DNA of 64,000 bases from Rhodoferax_B sp049316285 (GTDB lineage Bacteria; Pseudomonadota; Gammaproteobacteria; Burkholderiales; Burkholderiaceae_C): contig NZ_JBMOXA010000004.1 in the NCBI RefSeq assembly GCF_049316285.1, positions 1 through 64,000 on the forward strand. The letters run 5' to 3'. Both the position numbers and the translations under genes were made by a program. The notes beneath the pieces were generated by a model. The model did not search any database and was not told the origin of the DNA. It saw only the letters and a list, made by a program, of their open reading frames with translations. The stretch's first letter is position 1, and each line of letters starts with the position of its first letter. Below, piece by piece: positions 53,887 through 62,671 of the stretch.

Positions 53887-54596
53887 TTCGCCGTTTTGCG
53901 GCGGCGTGATGTGAAACCCAACGCGGCCAAACCGGCGAACATCAAGGCCACAGAGCCCGGCTCTGGCACTCTGTTCAAAGCCAGGTAATCCTGGAAGCTG
54001 GCATTTTTGTAAGCGCTGACCGAATACCAGTTGTCATGGGTGGTTTCCAAGCCATCCAACCAGCCTTGGGCCAAGGCAACCGTACCGCTGGTCGCACCGA
54101 TGGCGGAGAAGTTGCCATCACTCAAGTTGTAGCTCGCCTTGCCACCAACGGCCGCGGTCTCGTTGACGATTTCCCAGACAGCGAGTTGCATGGCGGCCGA
54201 CTCGTGCGCCGTCACGCTGGTGCCAGCGTTCCAAATGTCGAACTCGGTGAACAGGCGACCCAAGGCGTCAGATTTCTGAGTCCCAAAATAGCTCAGACCA
54301 TCAACCAAGGTGTATTGCTGCGCCGACGAAGTGGCCGGCTGAAAGATGTCCACGCAGTAAGCCAAGATGGAACTGATCACCCCCGCATCGTCGCGGACAA
54401 AACGCATTTCACCAGCGTTAACCGTGCTGTTGTAACTTGGGCTGGTATTCGACAGGGCAACGACTTCCGATCCGTAAGCCATGCCGTTGTATGCCAGCGT
54501 GGTGGCCTGTGCTGAAACGCTCATACCAGCCCATGCGGCGGCAATCGCAAAAATACGTACGGATTTCGATGGAAGACCAGATGCAAACAACTTCAT
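53880..54596 (-). CDS. PEP-CTERM exosortase substrate with thioester-like Cys/Gln pattern
   Basis: 238 residues. A signal peptide (AIAAAWAGMSVSAQA) and a complete PEP-CTERM tail: VPEPG at 210-214, hydrophobic SVALMFAGLAALGF, then SRRRK. Such tails are cut by exosortase. The middle contains SSILAYCVDIFQP (Cys81) and AMQLAVWEI (Gln137), which resemble the YCxD and TQxAxW blocks of thioester adhesion domains. The last codons come from mobile element C. No exosortase gene is in the window. Confidence 0.88.
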   Translation of the reverse strand: MKLFASGLPSKSVRIFAIAAAWAGMSVSAQATTLAYNGMAYGSEVVALSNTSPSYNSTVNAGEMRFVRDDAGVISSILAYCVDIFQPATSSAQQYTLVDGLSYFGTQKSDALGRLFTEFDIWNAGTSVTAHESAAMQLAVWEIVNETAAVGGKASYNLSDGNFSAIGATSGTVALAQGWLDGLETTHDNWYSVSAYKNASFQDYLALNRVPEPGSVALMFAGLAALGFTSRRRKTAKA

Positions 54597-54875
54597 GATG
54601 CGAAGCTCCTAAAAAGAAATGTGGAACCAAAACAAATTTTCAAGAACTTTGCATACTATTTAAATACAAAAATCCAGATTGTGAACTTGTGCACTCACAC
54701 AAAGCATTACTGCATCGAACAGCGCAAACCGTGACGTACCACACGCTAGATTCGCGCGGGCTCAACCAAGCAGCCACGAACCACGGGTCTACGCAGCCGA
54801 GCACCCGCACAGTAGGACAAGCCCCGTACCAACTATTGACGCCCGACCACACAATCACTCGCAAAGGAGTGATGC

Positions 54876-56567
54876 ATGGAAGACAAGTTCTGGCTGAAGA
54901 GTTATCCCGCCCAAGTGCCGCATGAGATTGACGTCACCCCGTTCAGTTCGCTGACCCAGTTGTTGGAAGACGCACTGCAAAAACATGCGTCGCAACCCTT
55001 CTCCGTGTGTATGGACCGCTGGATGTCCTACGGTGAACTGGATGCACTCTCCCTGTCCCTGGCCAACTGGCTGCAATCGTGTGGGCTGAAACCCGGCGCC
55101 CGGGTGGCCATCATGCTGCCTAACATTCCGCAGTTCGCCACCACCATGCTGGCGGTTTTGCGCGCGGGCTACACCTGCGTCAATGTCAACCCGCTGTACA
55201 CGCCGCGCGAGCTGGAGCATCAGCTCAAGGACTCCGGCGCCACCGCCATCGTCATCCTGGAGAACTTCTGCAAAACCCTGGCCGAAGTCGTGGACCACAC
55301 ACCCGTGCAACACGTGGTGGTCACCGCCATGGGTGATCTGCTGGGCGCAGCCTATGGCCGCTGGATCACCTTCGCCGTACGCCACCTGGCCAAGATGGTG
55401 CCGCCCTACACCTTGCCGCAACGCGCCGGCTTGCAGGTCACCCCGTTCAACCAAGCGCTGGCCAAGGGCAAAACGCTGCAGCGCCAACCGGTGGCCGCGA
55501 CGCTGGACTCCATTGCGTTTCTGCAATACACCGGCGGCACCACCGGTTTATCCAAGGGCGCGGTGCTGACCCACCGCAACATCGTGGCGGCCGTGCTGCA
55601 GTCCGAGGCCTGGTTCTCCCCGGCGCTGGCCAAGCTGGGTGATGCGCGCAAAGTCAACGCCATTGCAGCCCTGCCGCTGTACCACATCTTCGCGCTGACG
55701 CTGTGCCTGATGGGCATACGCCTGGGCTCACACCTTACGCTGGTGCCGAATCCGCGCGACATCGGCAAGTTCATCAAGGTGCTGAAGAAGCGGCCCTTCC
55801 ACATCCTGCCCGCCGTCAACACCTTGTTTAATGCGCTGCTGCAACACCCAGAGCTGTCCTCGGTCGATTTCAGCCAGCTGTGCATCTCGCAAGCCGGCGG
55901 CATGGCGGCTTCCGAGGGCACGGCCAAACGCTGGAAAGACGTGACCGGCTGCGTGATGATAGAAGGCTGGGGCATGAGCGAGACCTGTGCCATCGGCACC
56001 AACACCCCGGTCAACGCCACCGTGTTCACCGGCACCATAGGCCTGCCGCTGCCCAGCATCGATATCGCCATCAAGAACGAGGAAGGTGAGTCGCTGCCGG
56101 CCAACGCCGTGGGTGAAATCTGCATCCGTGGCCCCAACGTCACGCCAGGCTATTACCAGCAGCCGGCCGAGAATACCAAGGCCTTCACCGCCGATGGCTT
56201 CATGCGCACCGGCGACATCGGCCTGATGGAAGACAGCGGCTACGTGCGCATCGTCGACCGCAAGAAGGACATGATTCTGGTCAGCGGCTTCAACGTGTTC
56301 CCCAATGAACTGGAGAACGTGATCTCGCTCTGCCCCGGCGTGGTGGAATGCGCCGCCATTGGCGTGCCCGACGAGATGCAGGGCGAGGCCATCAAGGTGT
56401 TCATCGTCTCCAACGACCCCAACCTGACCGAAGCCGACGTGGCCGCCTACTGTGCGAAGCAGCTCACCGGCTACAAGCGGCCCAAGTTCATCGAGTTCCG
56501 CAAAGAGCTACCCAAGACCAACGTCGGCAAAATCCTGCGTCGGGCCTTGCGCAGCGACGTCAAGTGA
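54876..56567 (+). CDS. fadD: Long-chain fatty-acid-CoA ligase
   Basis: 563 residues. AMP-binding motif YTGGTTGLSKGA, A5-type GWGMSETC, A7 RTGDIG, A8 DRKKDMILVSGFNV, and the C-terminal catalytic Lys in PKTNVGKILRRAL. This is the E. coli FadD branch, which activates fatty acids for beta-oxidation. AAAGGAG precedes the ATG by 8 bases. Its stop overlaps a GTG start of the next gene. Confidence 0.93.
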   Translation: MEDKFWLKSYPAQVPHEIDVTPFSSLTQLLEDALQKHASQPFSVCMDRWMSYGELDALSLSLANWLQSCGLKPGARVAIMLPNIPQFATTMLAVLRAGYTCVNVNPLYTPRELEHQLKDSGATAIVILENFCKTLAEVVDHTPVQHVVVTAMGDLLGAAYGRWITFAVRHLAKMVPPYTLPQRAGLQVTPFNQALAKGKTLQRQPVAATLDSIAFLQYTGGTTGLSKGAVLTHRNIVAAVLQSEAWFSPALAKLGDARKVNAIAALPLYHIFALTLCLMGIRLGSHLTLVPNPRDIGKFIKVLKKRPFHILPAVNTLFNALLQHPELSSVDFSQLCISQAGGMAASEGTAKRWKDVTGCVMIEGWGMSETCAIGTNTPVNATVFTGTIGLPLPSIDIAIKNEEGESLPANAVGEICIRGPNVTPGYYQQPAENTKAFTADGFMRTGDIGLMEDSGYVRIVDRKKDMILVSGFNVFPNELENVISLCPGVVECAAIGVPDEMQGEAIKVFIVSNDPNLTEADVAAYCAKQLTGYKRPKFIEFRKELPKTNVGKILRRALRSDVK

Positions 56568-57487
56568 CCCCCACTGAAAGCCTGCCGCCCGGCATGGCCG
56601 TTCTGGAGCGCGGCTGGCTTTCGGCCAACAACATCGTGCTGCAGGGGCGGCACGGCACGGCGCTGGTCGATAGCGGCTACTGCACCCACGCCGCGCAAAC
56701 CCTGCAGCTTGTGGCGCACACGCTGCAAGGCCAGCCGCTCGACCAACTGCTCAACACCCATTTGCACAGCGACCACTGCGGCGGCAATGCGGCGCTGCAA
56801 GCGGCCTACCCCAAGGTGGTGACGCACATTCCGCCCGGCCAGGCGACACACGTCGCCACGTGGGACGCCAACGCCTTGAGCTACACCCCCACCGGCCAAA
56901 CCTGCCCGCCGTTCAAGTTTGATGTTTTGCTGCAACCCGGCACAGAGGTCGCCCTGGGCGAGCAGCTCTGGCAGGTGCACGCCGCCCCGGGCCACGACCC
57001 ACACTCGGTGGTTTTCTTCGAGCCGATCTCGCGCGTGCTGTTGTCGGCCGACGCGTTGTGGGAACACGGTTTCGGTGTGATCTTCCCGGAACTGGAGGGT
57101 GTCCACGCCATGGACGAGGTGGCCGCCACTCTCGACCTGATTGAACGCTTGGCACCGCAGACCGTGGTGCCAGGCCATGGCCGGGTTTTTTTTGACGCGC
57201 CCAGCGCCCTGGCCGGCGCCCGCAAACGGCTCGACGGCTTTGTGCAAAACCCGCTGAAACACGCCCACCACGCGGCCAAGGTGCTGCTGAAGTTCAAGCT
57301 GCTGGAATTGCACCGCGTGGAGCGCAGCGCCCTGGCCCGCTGGACCACGCAGACGCCCTACTTCCACCTGCTGCAGCAGCGCTTCTTCGCCGATGTAGCC
57401 GCGGGTGAATGGTTTGAGCAACTGCTGCAGGACCTGGTGCGCGCCAAGGCCGCAGCGCTGGAAGGCGACTGGGTTCTGGACATCTGA
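56564..57487 (+). CDS. Metallo-beta-lactamase-fold hydrolase
   Basis: 307 residues from the GTG that overlaps the fadD stop (GTGA); an ATG at 56594 is an alternative. The metal motif is THLHSDHCGG, with further ligands in APGHDPHS and VVPGHGR. Residues from about 215 form a C-terminal extension common in glyoxalase-II-like proteins and thioesterase-like MBL members. Coupling to fadD suggests a CoA-thioester or acyl-related substrate, but this is only context. Confidence 0.85.
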   Translation: MTPTESLPPGMAVLERGWLSANNIVLQGRHGTALVDSGYCTHAAQTLQLVAHTLQGQPLDQLLNTHLHSDHCGGNAALQAAYPKVVTHIPPGQATHVATWDANALSYTPTGQTCPPFKFDVLLQPGTEVALGEQLWQVHAAPGHDPHSVVFFEPISRVLLSADALWEHGFGVIFPELEGVHAMDEVAATLDLIERLAPQTVVPGHGRVFFDAPSALAGARKRLDGFVQNPLKHAHHAAKVLLKFKLLELHRVERSALARWTTQTPYFHLLQQRFFADVAAGEWFEQLLQDLVRAKAAALEGDWVLDI

Positions 57488-57596
57488 GCCGCTTGGTAAA
57501 ATGTCCGGCTTGCGCCGCCAGCCCGTGGATCGTGAATCCCAGGCTAGAGCCGCCCCCGCGCTGCCCTACGCGCCCCGACACCTCCTGGAATCCATC

Positions 57597-59225
57597 TTGT
57601 CTTTCCTTGCCGAAACCCGCCGCCGCCGCACGTTTGCCATCATTTCCCACCCGGACGCGGGTAAAACCACGCTGACCGAAAAGCTATTGCTGTTCTCGGG
57701 CGCGATCCAGATCGCCGGCTCGGTCAAGGCGCGCAAGGCCTCGCGCCACGCCACCTCCGACTGGATGGAAATCGAAAAGCAGCGCGGCATTTCGGTCGCC
57801 TCGTCGGTGATGCAGATGCTTTACCGCGAGCACGTGATCAACCTGCTCGACACCCCCGGCCACAAGGACTTCTCGGAAGACACCTACCGCGTGTTGACCG
57901 CCGTCGACTCGGCGCTGATGGTGATTGACGCGGCCAACGGTGTTGAAGCGCAAACCCGCCGCCTGATCGAGGTTTGCCGCCAGCGCGACACCCCCATCAT
58001 CACCTTCGTCAACAAGATGGACCGCGAAGTGCGCGAGCCGCTGGACATCATGGACGAGATCGAACGCGAACTCGGCATGCCCTGCGTGCCCATGACCTGG
58101 CCCGTGGGCCAGGGCAAGACCTTCGGCGGCATCATGAACCTGCGCACGCAGACCATGACGGTGTTCGACTCCGGCAAGGAGCGCCTGCCACAAGAGTTTG
58201 AAACCATTCCACTGAGCGACCGCGCAACCTTGTTGGCCCGCTTCGGCCACGAGTTTGAAACCGCCGAGCAAAGCATGGAACTGGCCGTGGGCGCATCACC
58301 GGTGTGGGACCACGAAGCTTTCCTGGCTGGCAAACAAACGCCGGTGTTCTTCGGCTCCGGTGTGAACAACTTCGGGGTGATGGAAGTGCTGGACGCGCTG
58401 GTCGACCTGGCGCCTTCGCCACAGCCGCGCATCAGCACCACGCTGGTCAACCGCCAGCCTGTGGTCAAGGAAATCAAGCCCGAAGACACGGCCTTTGCGG
58501 GCGTGGTGTTCAAGGTGCAAGCCAACATGGACGCCAACCACCGCGACCGCATCGCCTTTGTGCGCATGGCCTCGGGCAAATACACGCCTGGCATGAAGCT
58601 CAAGGTGCAGCGCACCGCCAAGGAACTGCGCCCGACCTCGGTGGTCACCTTTCTGTCGCAACGCCGCGAAGCGGTGGATGAGGCTTACGCTGGCGACATC
58701 ATCGGCTTTACCACCCACGGCGGCGTGCAGTTGGGCGACACCATCACCGATGGCGCGTCGCTGCAGTTCACCGGCCTGCCGTTCTTCGCGCCCGAGCTGT
58801 TCACCACTGTGATCCTGAAGAACCCGCTGCGCACCAAGCAGCTGCAACAGGGCCTGGCGCAATTGGGTGAAGAAGGTGCAATCCAGGTGTTCAAACCCGA
58901 TGTGGGCGGCCCCATGCTGCTCGGCGCGGTGGGGCAACTGCAGTTTGAAGTGGTGCAGCACCGCCTGAAGACCGAGTACGACGCCGACGTCAAACTCGAG
59001 TCCTGCCAATACACCGGCGCACGTTGGATCACCGCCGACACCCCGGCCGAGCTGCGCGCCTTCACCGACGCCTACCCCATGCGCATGGCGCACGACGCGG
59101 CCGAAACCCTGGCCTACCTCTGCACCTCGCCCTACGACGTGCGGCTGGCCCAGGAACGCTTCCCCAAGATCCACTTCCACCCGCTGCGCGAACACGCCGG
59201 CCTGGCACTGCAAAACGCCGGTTAA
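57597..59225 (+). CDS. prfC: Peptide chain release factor 3
   Basis: 542 residues from the TTG start, close to the usual 529. GTPase motifs are SHPDAGKTT (G1), DTPGHKDF (G3) and NKMD (G4); KQRGISVASSVM is the switch I region of RF3. The C-terminal half carries the beta-barrel domains. RF3 recycles RF1/RF2 after termination. An ATG at 57501 would add 32 residues lacking similarity. The gene follows the MBL gene by about 110 bp. Confidence 0.95.
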   Translation: MSFLAETRRRRTFAIISHPDAGKTTLTEKLLLFSGAIQIAGSVKARKASRHATSDWMEIEKQRGISVASSVMQMLYREHVINLLDTPGHKDFSEDTYRVLTAVDSALMVIDAANGVEAQTRRLIEVCRQRDTPIITFVNKMDREVREPLDIMDEIERELGMPCVPMTWPVGQGKTFGGIMNLRTQTMTVFDSGKERLPQEFETIPLSDRATLLARFGHEFETAEQSMELAVGASPVWDHEAFLAGKQTPVFFGSGVNNFGVMEVLDALVDLAPSPQPRISTTLVNRQPVVKEIKPEDTAFAGVVFKVQANMDANHRDRIAFVRMASGKYTPGMKLKVQRTAKELRPTSVVTFLSQRREAVDEAYAGDIIGFTTHGGVQLGDTITDGASLQFTGLPFFAPELFTTVILKNPLRTKQLQQGLAQLGEEGAIQVFKPDVGGPMLLGAVGQLQFEVVQHRLKTEYDADVKLESCQYTGARWITADTPAELRAFTDAYPMRMAHDAAETLAYLCTSPYDVRLAQERFPKIHFHPLREHAGLALQNAG

Positions 59226-59234
59226 GCGCAGCCG

Positions 59235-60092
59235 ATGACGATGCAAGCCTTGGCCAACTGGCCAGCCCCCAGCGGCAACACGCTGCTGGGTGTGTTCACC
59301 GACATTGACGACACCCTGACCGCCGACGGCGCCATCACCCCGGATGCGCTGCAGGCGCTGGCCGACCTGAAGGCCGCAGGCCTGAAGGTGATTCCGATCA
59401 CGGGCCGTCCCGTGGGTTGGAGCGAACCCATGGCCGCGCACTGGCCGGTGGACGCCATCGTGGCGGAAAACGGCGCCGTGGCCTTGTTACCGCCGACCTC
59501 GCCGGCGCGCGCTGGCTTGAACGAAAAAGGCCTGCTAAGCCCACCCGACCAGCGTTGGCAGCTACAAAAACTATACCAACAAGATACCGCCACACGCAGC
59601 GCCAACTTTGCGCGCATGCAAGCGGTGCTGCAGCAGATCGAGCAAACCGTGCCCGGCGCCCGCCGTGCCGAAGACTCGCCGGGGCGCGAAACCGACATCG
59701 CCATAGACCACAGCGAGTTCACCCATCTGCCACAAGCGGCGATCGACCAGGCCGTGGCACAAATGCGCGCCGCCGGCATGAATGCCACGGTCAGCAGCAT
59801 TCACATCAACGGCTGGTTTGGCGCGCACAACAAACTTGAAGGGGCACGCTGGATCACCCAGGCCTTGTTTGGCCGCGATCTGGATGCCGAGATGGCGCGC
59901 TGGGTCTATGTGGGTGACTCGACCAACGACCAGTTGATGTTCCAGACGTTTGAACATTCGTTTGGCGTGGCCAATATTCGCCGCTTCGAAGCCCGCTTGA
60001 GCCACCTGCCGCGCTACATCACGCCCAGTGAACGCGGCAGCGGCTTTGCCGAGGTGGCACGCGCCATACTGGCCGCGCGCACCGGCGTTTAG
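59235..60092 (+). CDS. HAD-superfamily (IIB) phosphatase
   Basis: 285 residues. Motif I FTDIDDTLT (nucleophile Asp), motif II ITGRP, a cap of about 110 residues and motif IV YVGDSTNDQLMF. The sequence fits mannosyl-3-phosphoglycerate or sucrose-phosphate phosphatase relatives, but the substrate is unknown. It starts 9 bp after the prfC stop, so it is likely co-transcribed. Its stop overlaps by 4 bp the stop of the convergent GNAT gene. Confidence 0.88.
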   Translation: MTMQALANWPAPSGNTLLGVFTDIDDTLTADGAITPDALQALADLKAAGLKVIPITGRPVGWSEPMAAHWPVDAIVAENGAVALLPPTSPARAGLNEKGLLSPPDQRWQLQKLYQQDTATRSANFARMQAVLQQIEQTVPGARRAEDSPGRETDIAIDHSEFTHLPQAAIDQAVAQMRAAGMNATVSSIHINGWFGAHNKLEGARWITQALFGRDLDAEMARWVYVGDSTNDQLMFQTFEHSFGVANIRRFEARLSHLPRYITPSERGSGFAEVARAILAARTGV

Positions 60093-61249
60093 TCCTTGGC
60101 CGCAGAGGTGGTAGAAGCCGTAGAGGCCGCAGGCTTTTCCCTGGCCGCCAGCGCGGCCTTGCCTCGCGCCAGCAGTGGCTTGAGTTTGCGCCACCAGAGT
60201 TCGCGCTGCCAGCCCAGCAGCCCGGCCAGCACCCGCGGGTTGTAGCCCACCAAGCCCCAGCGCTCGCGGCGCGCACTCATCCAGACTTTTTTGTAGGCAT
60301 CGTCGCCGACCAGAAAGTCCACCTCGCGCACGCCGTCCACCGTCAGCACATGCTCCATCAGCAAGGCGGACACCAAGGTGCCGGGTGAGTAGGCCTTGAA
60401 GTTTTCGTCGTAGGCCACTTTGTAGATGTCGGCCTTGCCATGGGCCACGGTCCAGATCTGCGCAGCGATGGGCTGGTCCTTCATCCAGGCCAAACCCATG
60501 CGCAGCCAACCCTTGTCGGCGCAGGTGCGGATCAGGCCGGGCACAAATTCGGCAAAGGGCTCGTCCTTCTTCCAGCTCGCGCTGTAGACCTTTTGGTAGG
60601 CTTCAATGGCCTGCTCCAGCGCCTGCGGCGATGCCGTGTCCACCAGCTCTATACGCCCGCCTTCCTCTACCAGTTTGGCGCCATGGCGCTTGATGGTGCT
60701 GCGGAAGTTGGCCTTGCGCTGCATCAGGTAACCCTTCCAGTCGCTTCGCACCGGCTCGTACCAATTGCCAAAACAAAAGAAGTCAAAGTGGCGCAGCCCG
60801 CCCAGGCTCATCGCCTGCTGCAGCAGTTGAAACTGGGCCGCGCCATGGTCCATGGGCGACAGGTTGACCGTGGCCAGGCGCGGCCAACTTTTCTTCAGCG
60901 CGCGAAACAGCACGGCGACGTCCTGCGCTGTCGCGGATGCTGCCAGGCATGGCGCGTAGAGCGCGGTGTAGTAGTTGGCCAACGCGCGCAGCGTGAGCAC
61001 ACCCTGTTCGCGGTCCACACGCAATGGCAGTACCGCCAACACTTCAGAGGTGCGGCGCAAGACATAAAACCAGAGGTCGTTGGTCTGATCGGCGAACACT
61101 TTGTCGACGAGGTTGGCATACCAGCTCCAGCCCAGCTGCATGCTGGTGTGCTCGGCCCGTTCCATCAACGCGCGCGCATCGTCGGGCAGATCGCTCAGAG
61201 CCTGGCAGCCCTCAACCGTCAGATCAGCCTCGGTATGGATACGCTTCAT
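60089..61249 (-). CDS. GNAT/FemAB-like acyltransferase (CelD-type domain)
   Basis: 386 residues. The middle SDWKGYLMQRKANFRSTIKRHGAKL and YQKVYSASWKKDEPFAEFVPGLIR are typical of the Acetyltransf_6 (CelD/FemAB-like) family, as is GKADIYKVAYDENFKAYSPGTLVSALLMEHVL. Such proteins transfer acyl or aminoacyl groups to cell-envelope polymers or small molecules. It pairs with the DegT-like gene directly upstream (34-bp gap), suggesting a joint surface-glycan role. The C-terminal 30 residues are Ala/Lys/Ser-rich. Confidence 0.82.
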   Translation of the reverse strand: MKRIHTEADLTVEGCQALSDLPDDARALMERAEHTSMQLGWSWYANLVDKVFADQTNDLWFYVLRRTSEVLAVLPLRVDREQGVLTLRALANYYTALYAPCLAASATAQDVAVLFRALKKSWPRLATVNLSPMDHGAAQFQLLQQAMSLGGLRHFDFFCFGNWYEPVRSDWKGYLMQRKANFRSTIKRHGAKLVEEGGRIELVDTASPQALEQAIEAYQKVYSASWKKDEPFAEFVPGLIRTCADKGWLRMGLAWMKDQPIAAQIWTVAHGKADIYKVAYDENFKAYSPGTLVSALLMEHVLTVDGVREVDFLVGDDAYKKVWMSARRERWGLVGYNPRVLAGLLGWQRELWWRKLKPLLARGKAALAAREKPAASTASTTSAAKD

Positions 61250-61283
61250 GCAACTCCTGTGATGTGTTGTGCGTGGGTCATTT

Positions 61284-62492
61284 TTAGCTGTTGTTCAGCG
61301 CCTGCTGCAAGGTCTTCAGCATCCAGTCCATGTGCTGGTCCTGCAGTTCCTGGTGACAGGGCAGATGCAGCAGTTCCAGACGGTACTGTGTGGCCGAACG
61401 GCAGTGCGACAGCGCCAGGTCATCCCAGCGCCAAACCGGCAGGCCCTGGCGTTTGAGGCGGAAGAATACCGTCTCGGGGGCCAGCAGCCGCAGCGGGAAC
61501 ATGTAAGGAACCGTCTCCGGTGCCAACGTGGGTAACAGCGGCACACAACCGGCGAGCGAGCTGGTCGCGTCCACCCAGCGTTTGTAGTTGCGCCTTCTGG
61601 CCTCGACCAATTGCGGCACATCCGTCATGTGCATCACGGCACGCGACCAAGCCAATCCGGCCTGCCCTTGCAGCGCGGGATTGTAGTCATGCGACAGACC
61701 ACGCGGCAGCAGGCGATCGGCGGATGCCGCAGGCACATTTTCTGGCGCGGCAGTTGCCGCTGCTGACAGCGGTGGCGCGGGCTGGCGCTGGTTTTGCATG
61801 AATTGCCAGACACCGCGCAGCTCCGCCTTCAGGCCCGGATGAGCGGGCCGCAACACATGCAGGTCTTCTGGGCGGCTGCCCCATAACAAGCCACCATCCG
61901 CGCACGGGAAAAACTTGGGCGGGCTGGCGATGGCAAAACGCCCCCAGCGGCCGAACTGTGCCTGTCGCTCGCCGCCAAACAAGGCATGTGAGCAGTCCTC
62001 TATCAGGTCCACGCCGTACTGCTCACACAAGGCCTTGATCGCAGACAGGTCACGCACAAAACCAAAATAATGCGGCACCAATACACAGCGGATCTGCGGT
62101 TGCGCCTGCAGGGTTTTCTCCACCGAAGCCAGGTCGGGCGTCAGATCCGGCAACACCTCATAAAGGTACAGCGGAGCAGCCAGGGCAATGGCCGGGTCCA
62201 GCATGGTCCGGCAATGGTAGGAGGGTGCGAGAAAGCCGGCATTCGGCCCCACGCCCAGACAACGCAAGGCTTCGAAAAGCGCATAACGCGCACGTGTGAA
62301 AAACAGCGCACCGTCGGCCCCGGCATGTGCAGTGCGAAACCCAGGCCTTGCGCGGTGCGGCAACAGCTGCCAGGCGCGGCGCGGCGTGACCGGCAGGCGC
62401 GGCGACGGGAAATCAAACGCGCCAGGTTCAAAACGCAGAAACTGCTGGTCAAAGCCGCTTTCAAGCGCCGCTTGCATTTCGGACTGCTGCAT
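61284..62492 (-). CDS. DegT/DnrJ/EryC1-like aminotransferase family protein
   Basis: 402 residues from the Met chosen; further open frame upstream (to 62597) is possible. Sequence LFFTRARYALFEALRCLGV, LAPSYHCRTMLDP and VDLIEDCSHALFGG match the PLP fold of DegT-type enzymes, with the likely PLP Lys in PPKFFPCADGG. A low-complexity Ala/Pro insert lies near 240-265. These enzymes make amino sugars; here the partner is a GNAT-type gene rather than known sugar genes. Confidence 0.78.
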   Translation of the reverse strand: MQQSEMQAALESGFDQQFLRFEPGAFDFPSPRLPVTPRRAWQLLPHRARPGFRTAHAGADGALFFTRARYALFEALRCLGVGPNAGFLAPSYHCRTMLDPAIALAAPLYLYEVLPDLTPDLASVEKTLQAQPQIRCVLVPHYFGFVRDLSAIKALCEQYGVDLIEDCSHALFGGERQAQFGRWGRFAIASPPKFFPCADGGLLWGSRPEDLHVLRPAHPGLKAELRGVWQFMQNQRQPAPPLSAAATAAPENVPAASADRLLPRGLSHDYNPALQGQAGLAWSRAVMHMTDVPQLVEARRRNYKRWVDATSSLAGCVPLLPTLAPETVPYMFPLRLLAPETVFFRLKRQGLPVWRWDDLALSHCRSATQYRLELLHLPCHQELQDQHMDWMLKTLQQALNNS

Positions 62493-62671
62493 GTGTTCCA
62501 CCCGCAATACACCTCTCTGTTCCACAAAAGTCTGCCTCGTCCACGGCGGCACGGCCTCAGCTGGATTTGCCGCCGGTTTTGTTGCCAAGCGCCACACAGC
62601 AGCCGAAAAAATGCTCCGCGCAGTCTAACGTCTGTACATCACGACAATACACGTCGCGGCCCACGCGCAGC

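Noticed and set aside
59550..59600. Repeat-like CTACAAAAACTAT segment inside the HAD gene
   Set aside because: The frame is intact and the segment reads as normal cap-domain sequence; similarity to the dispersed repeat is too short.
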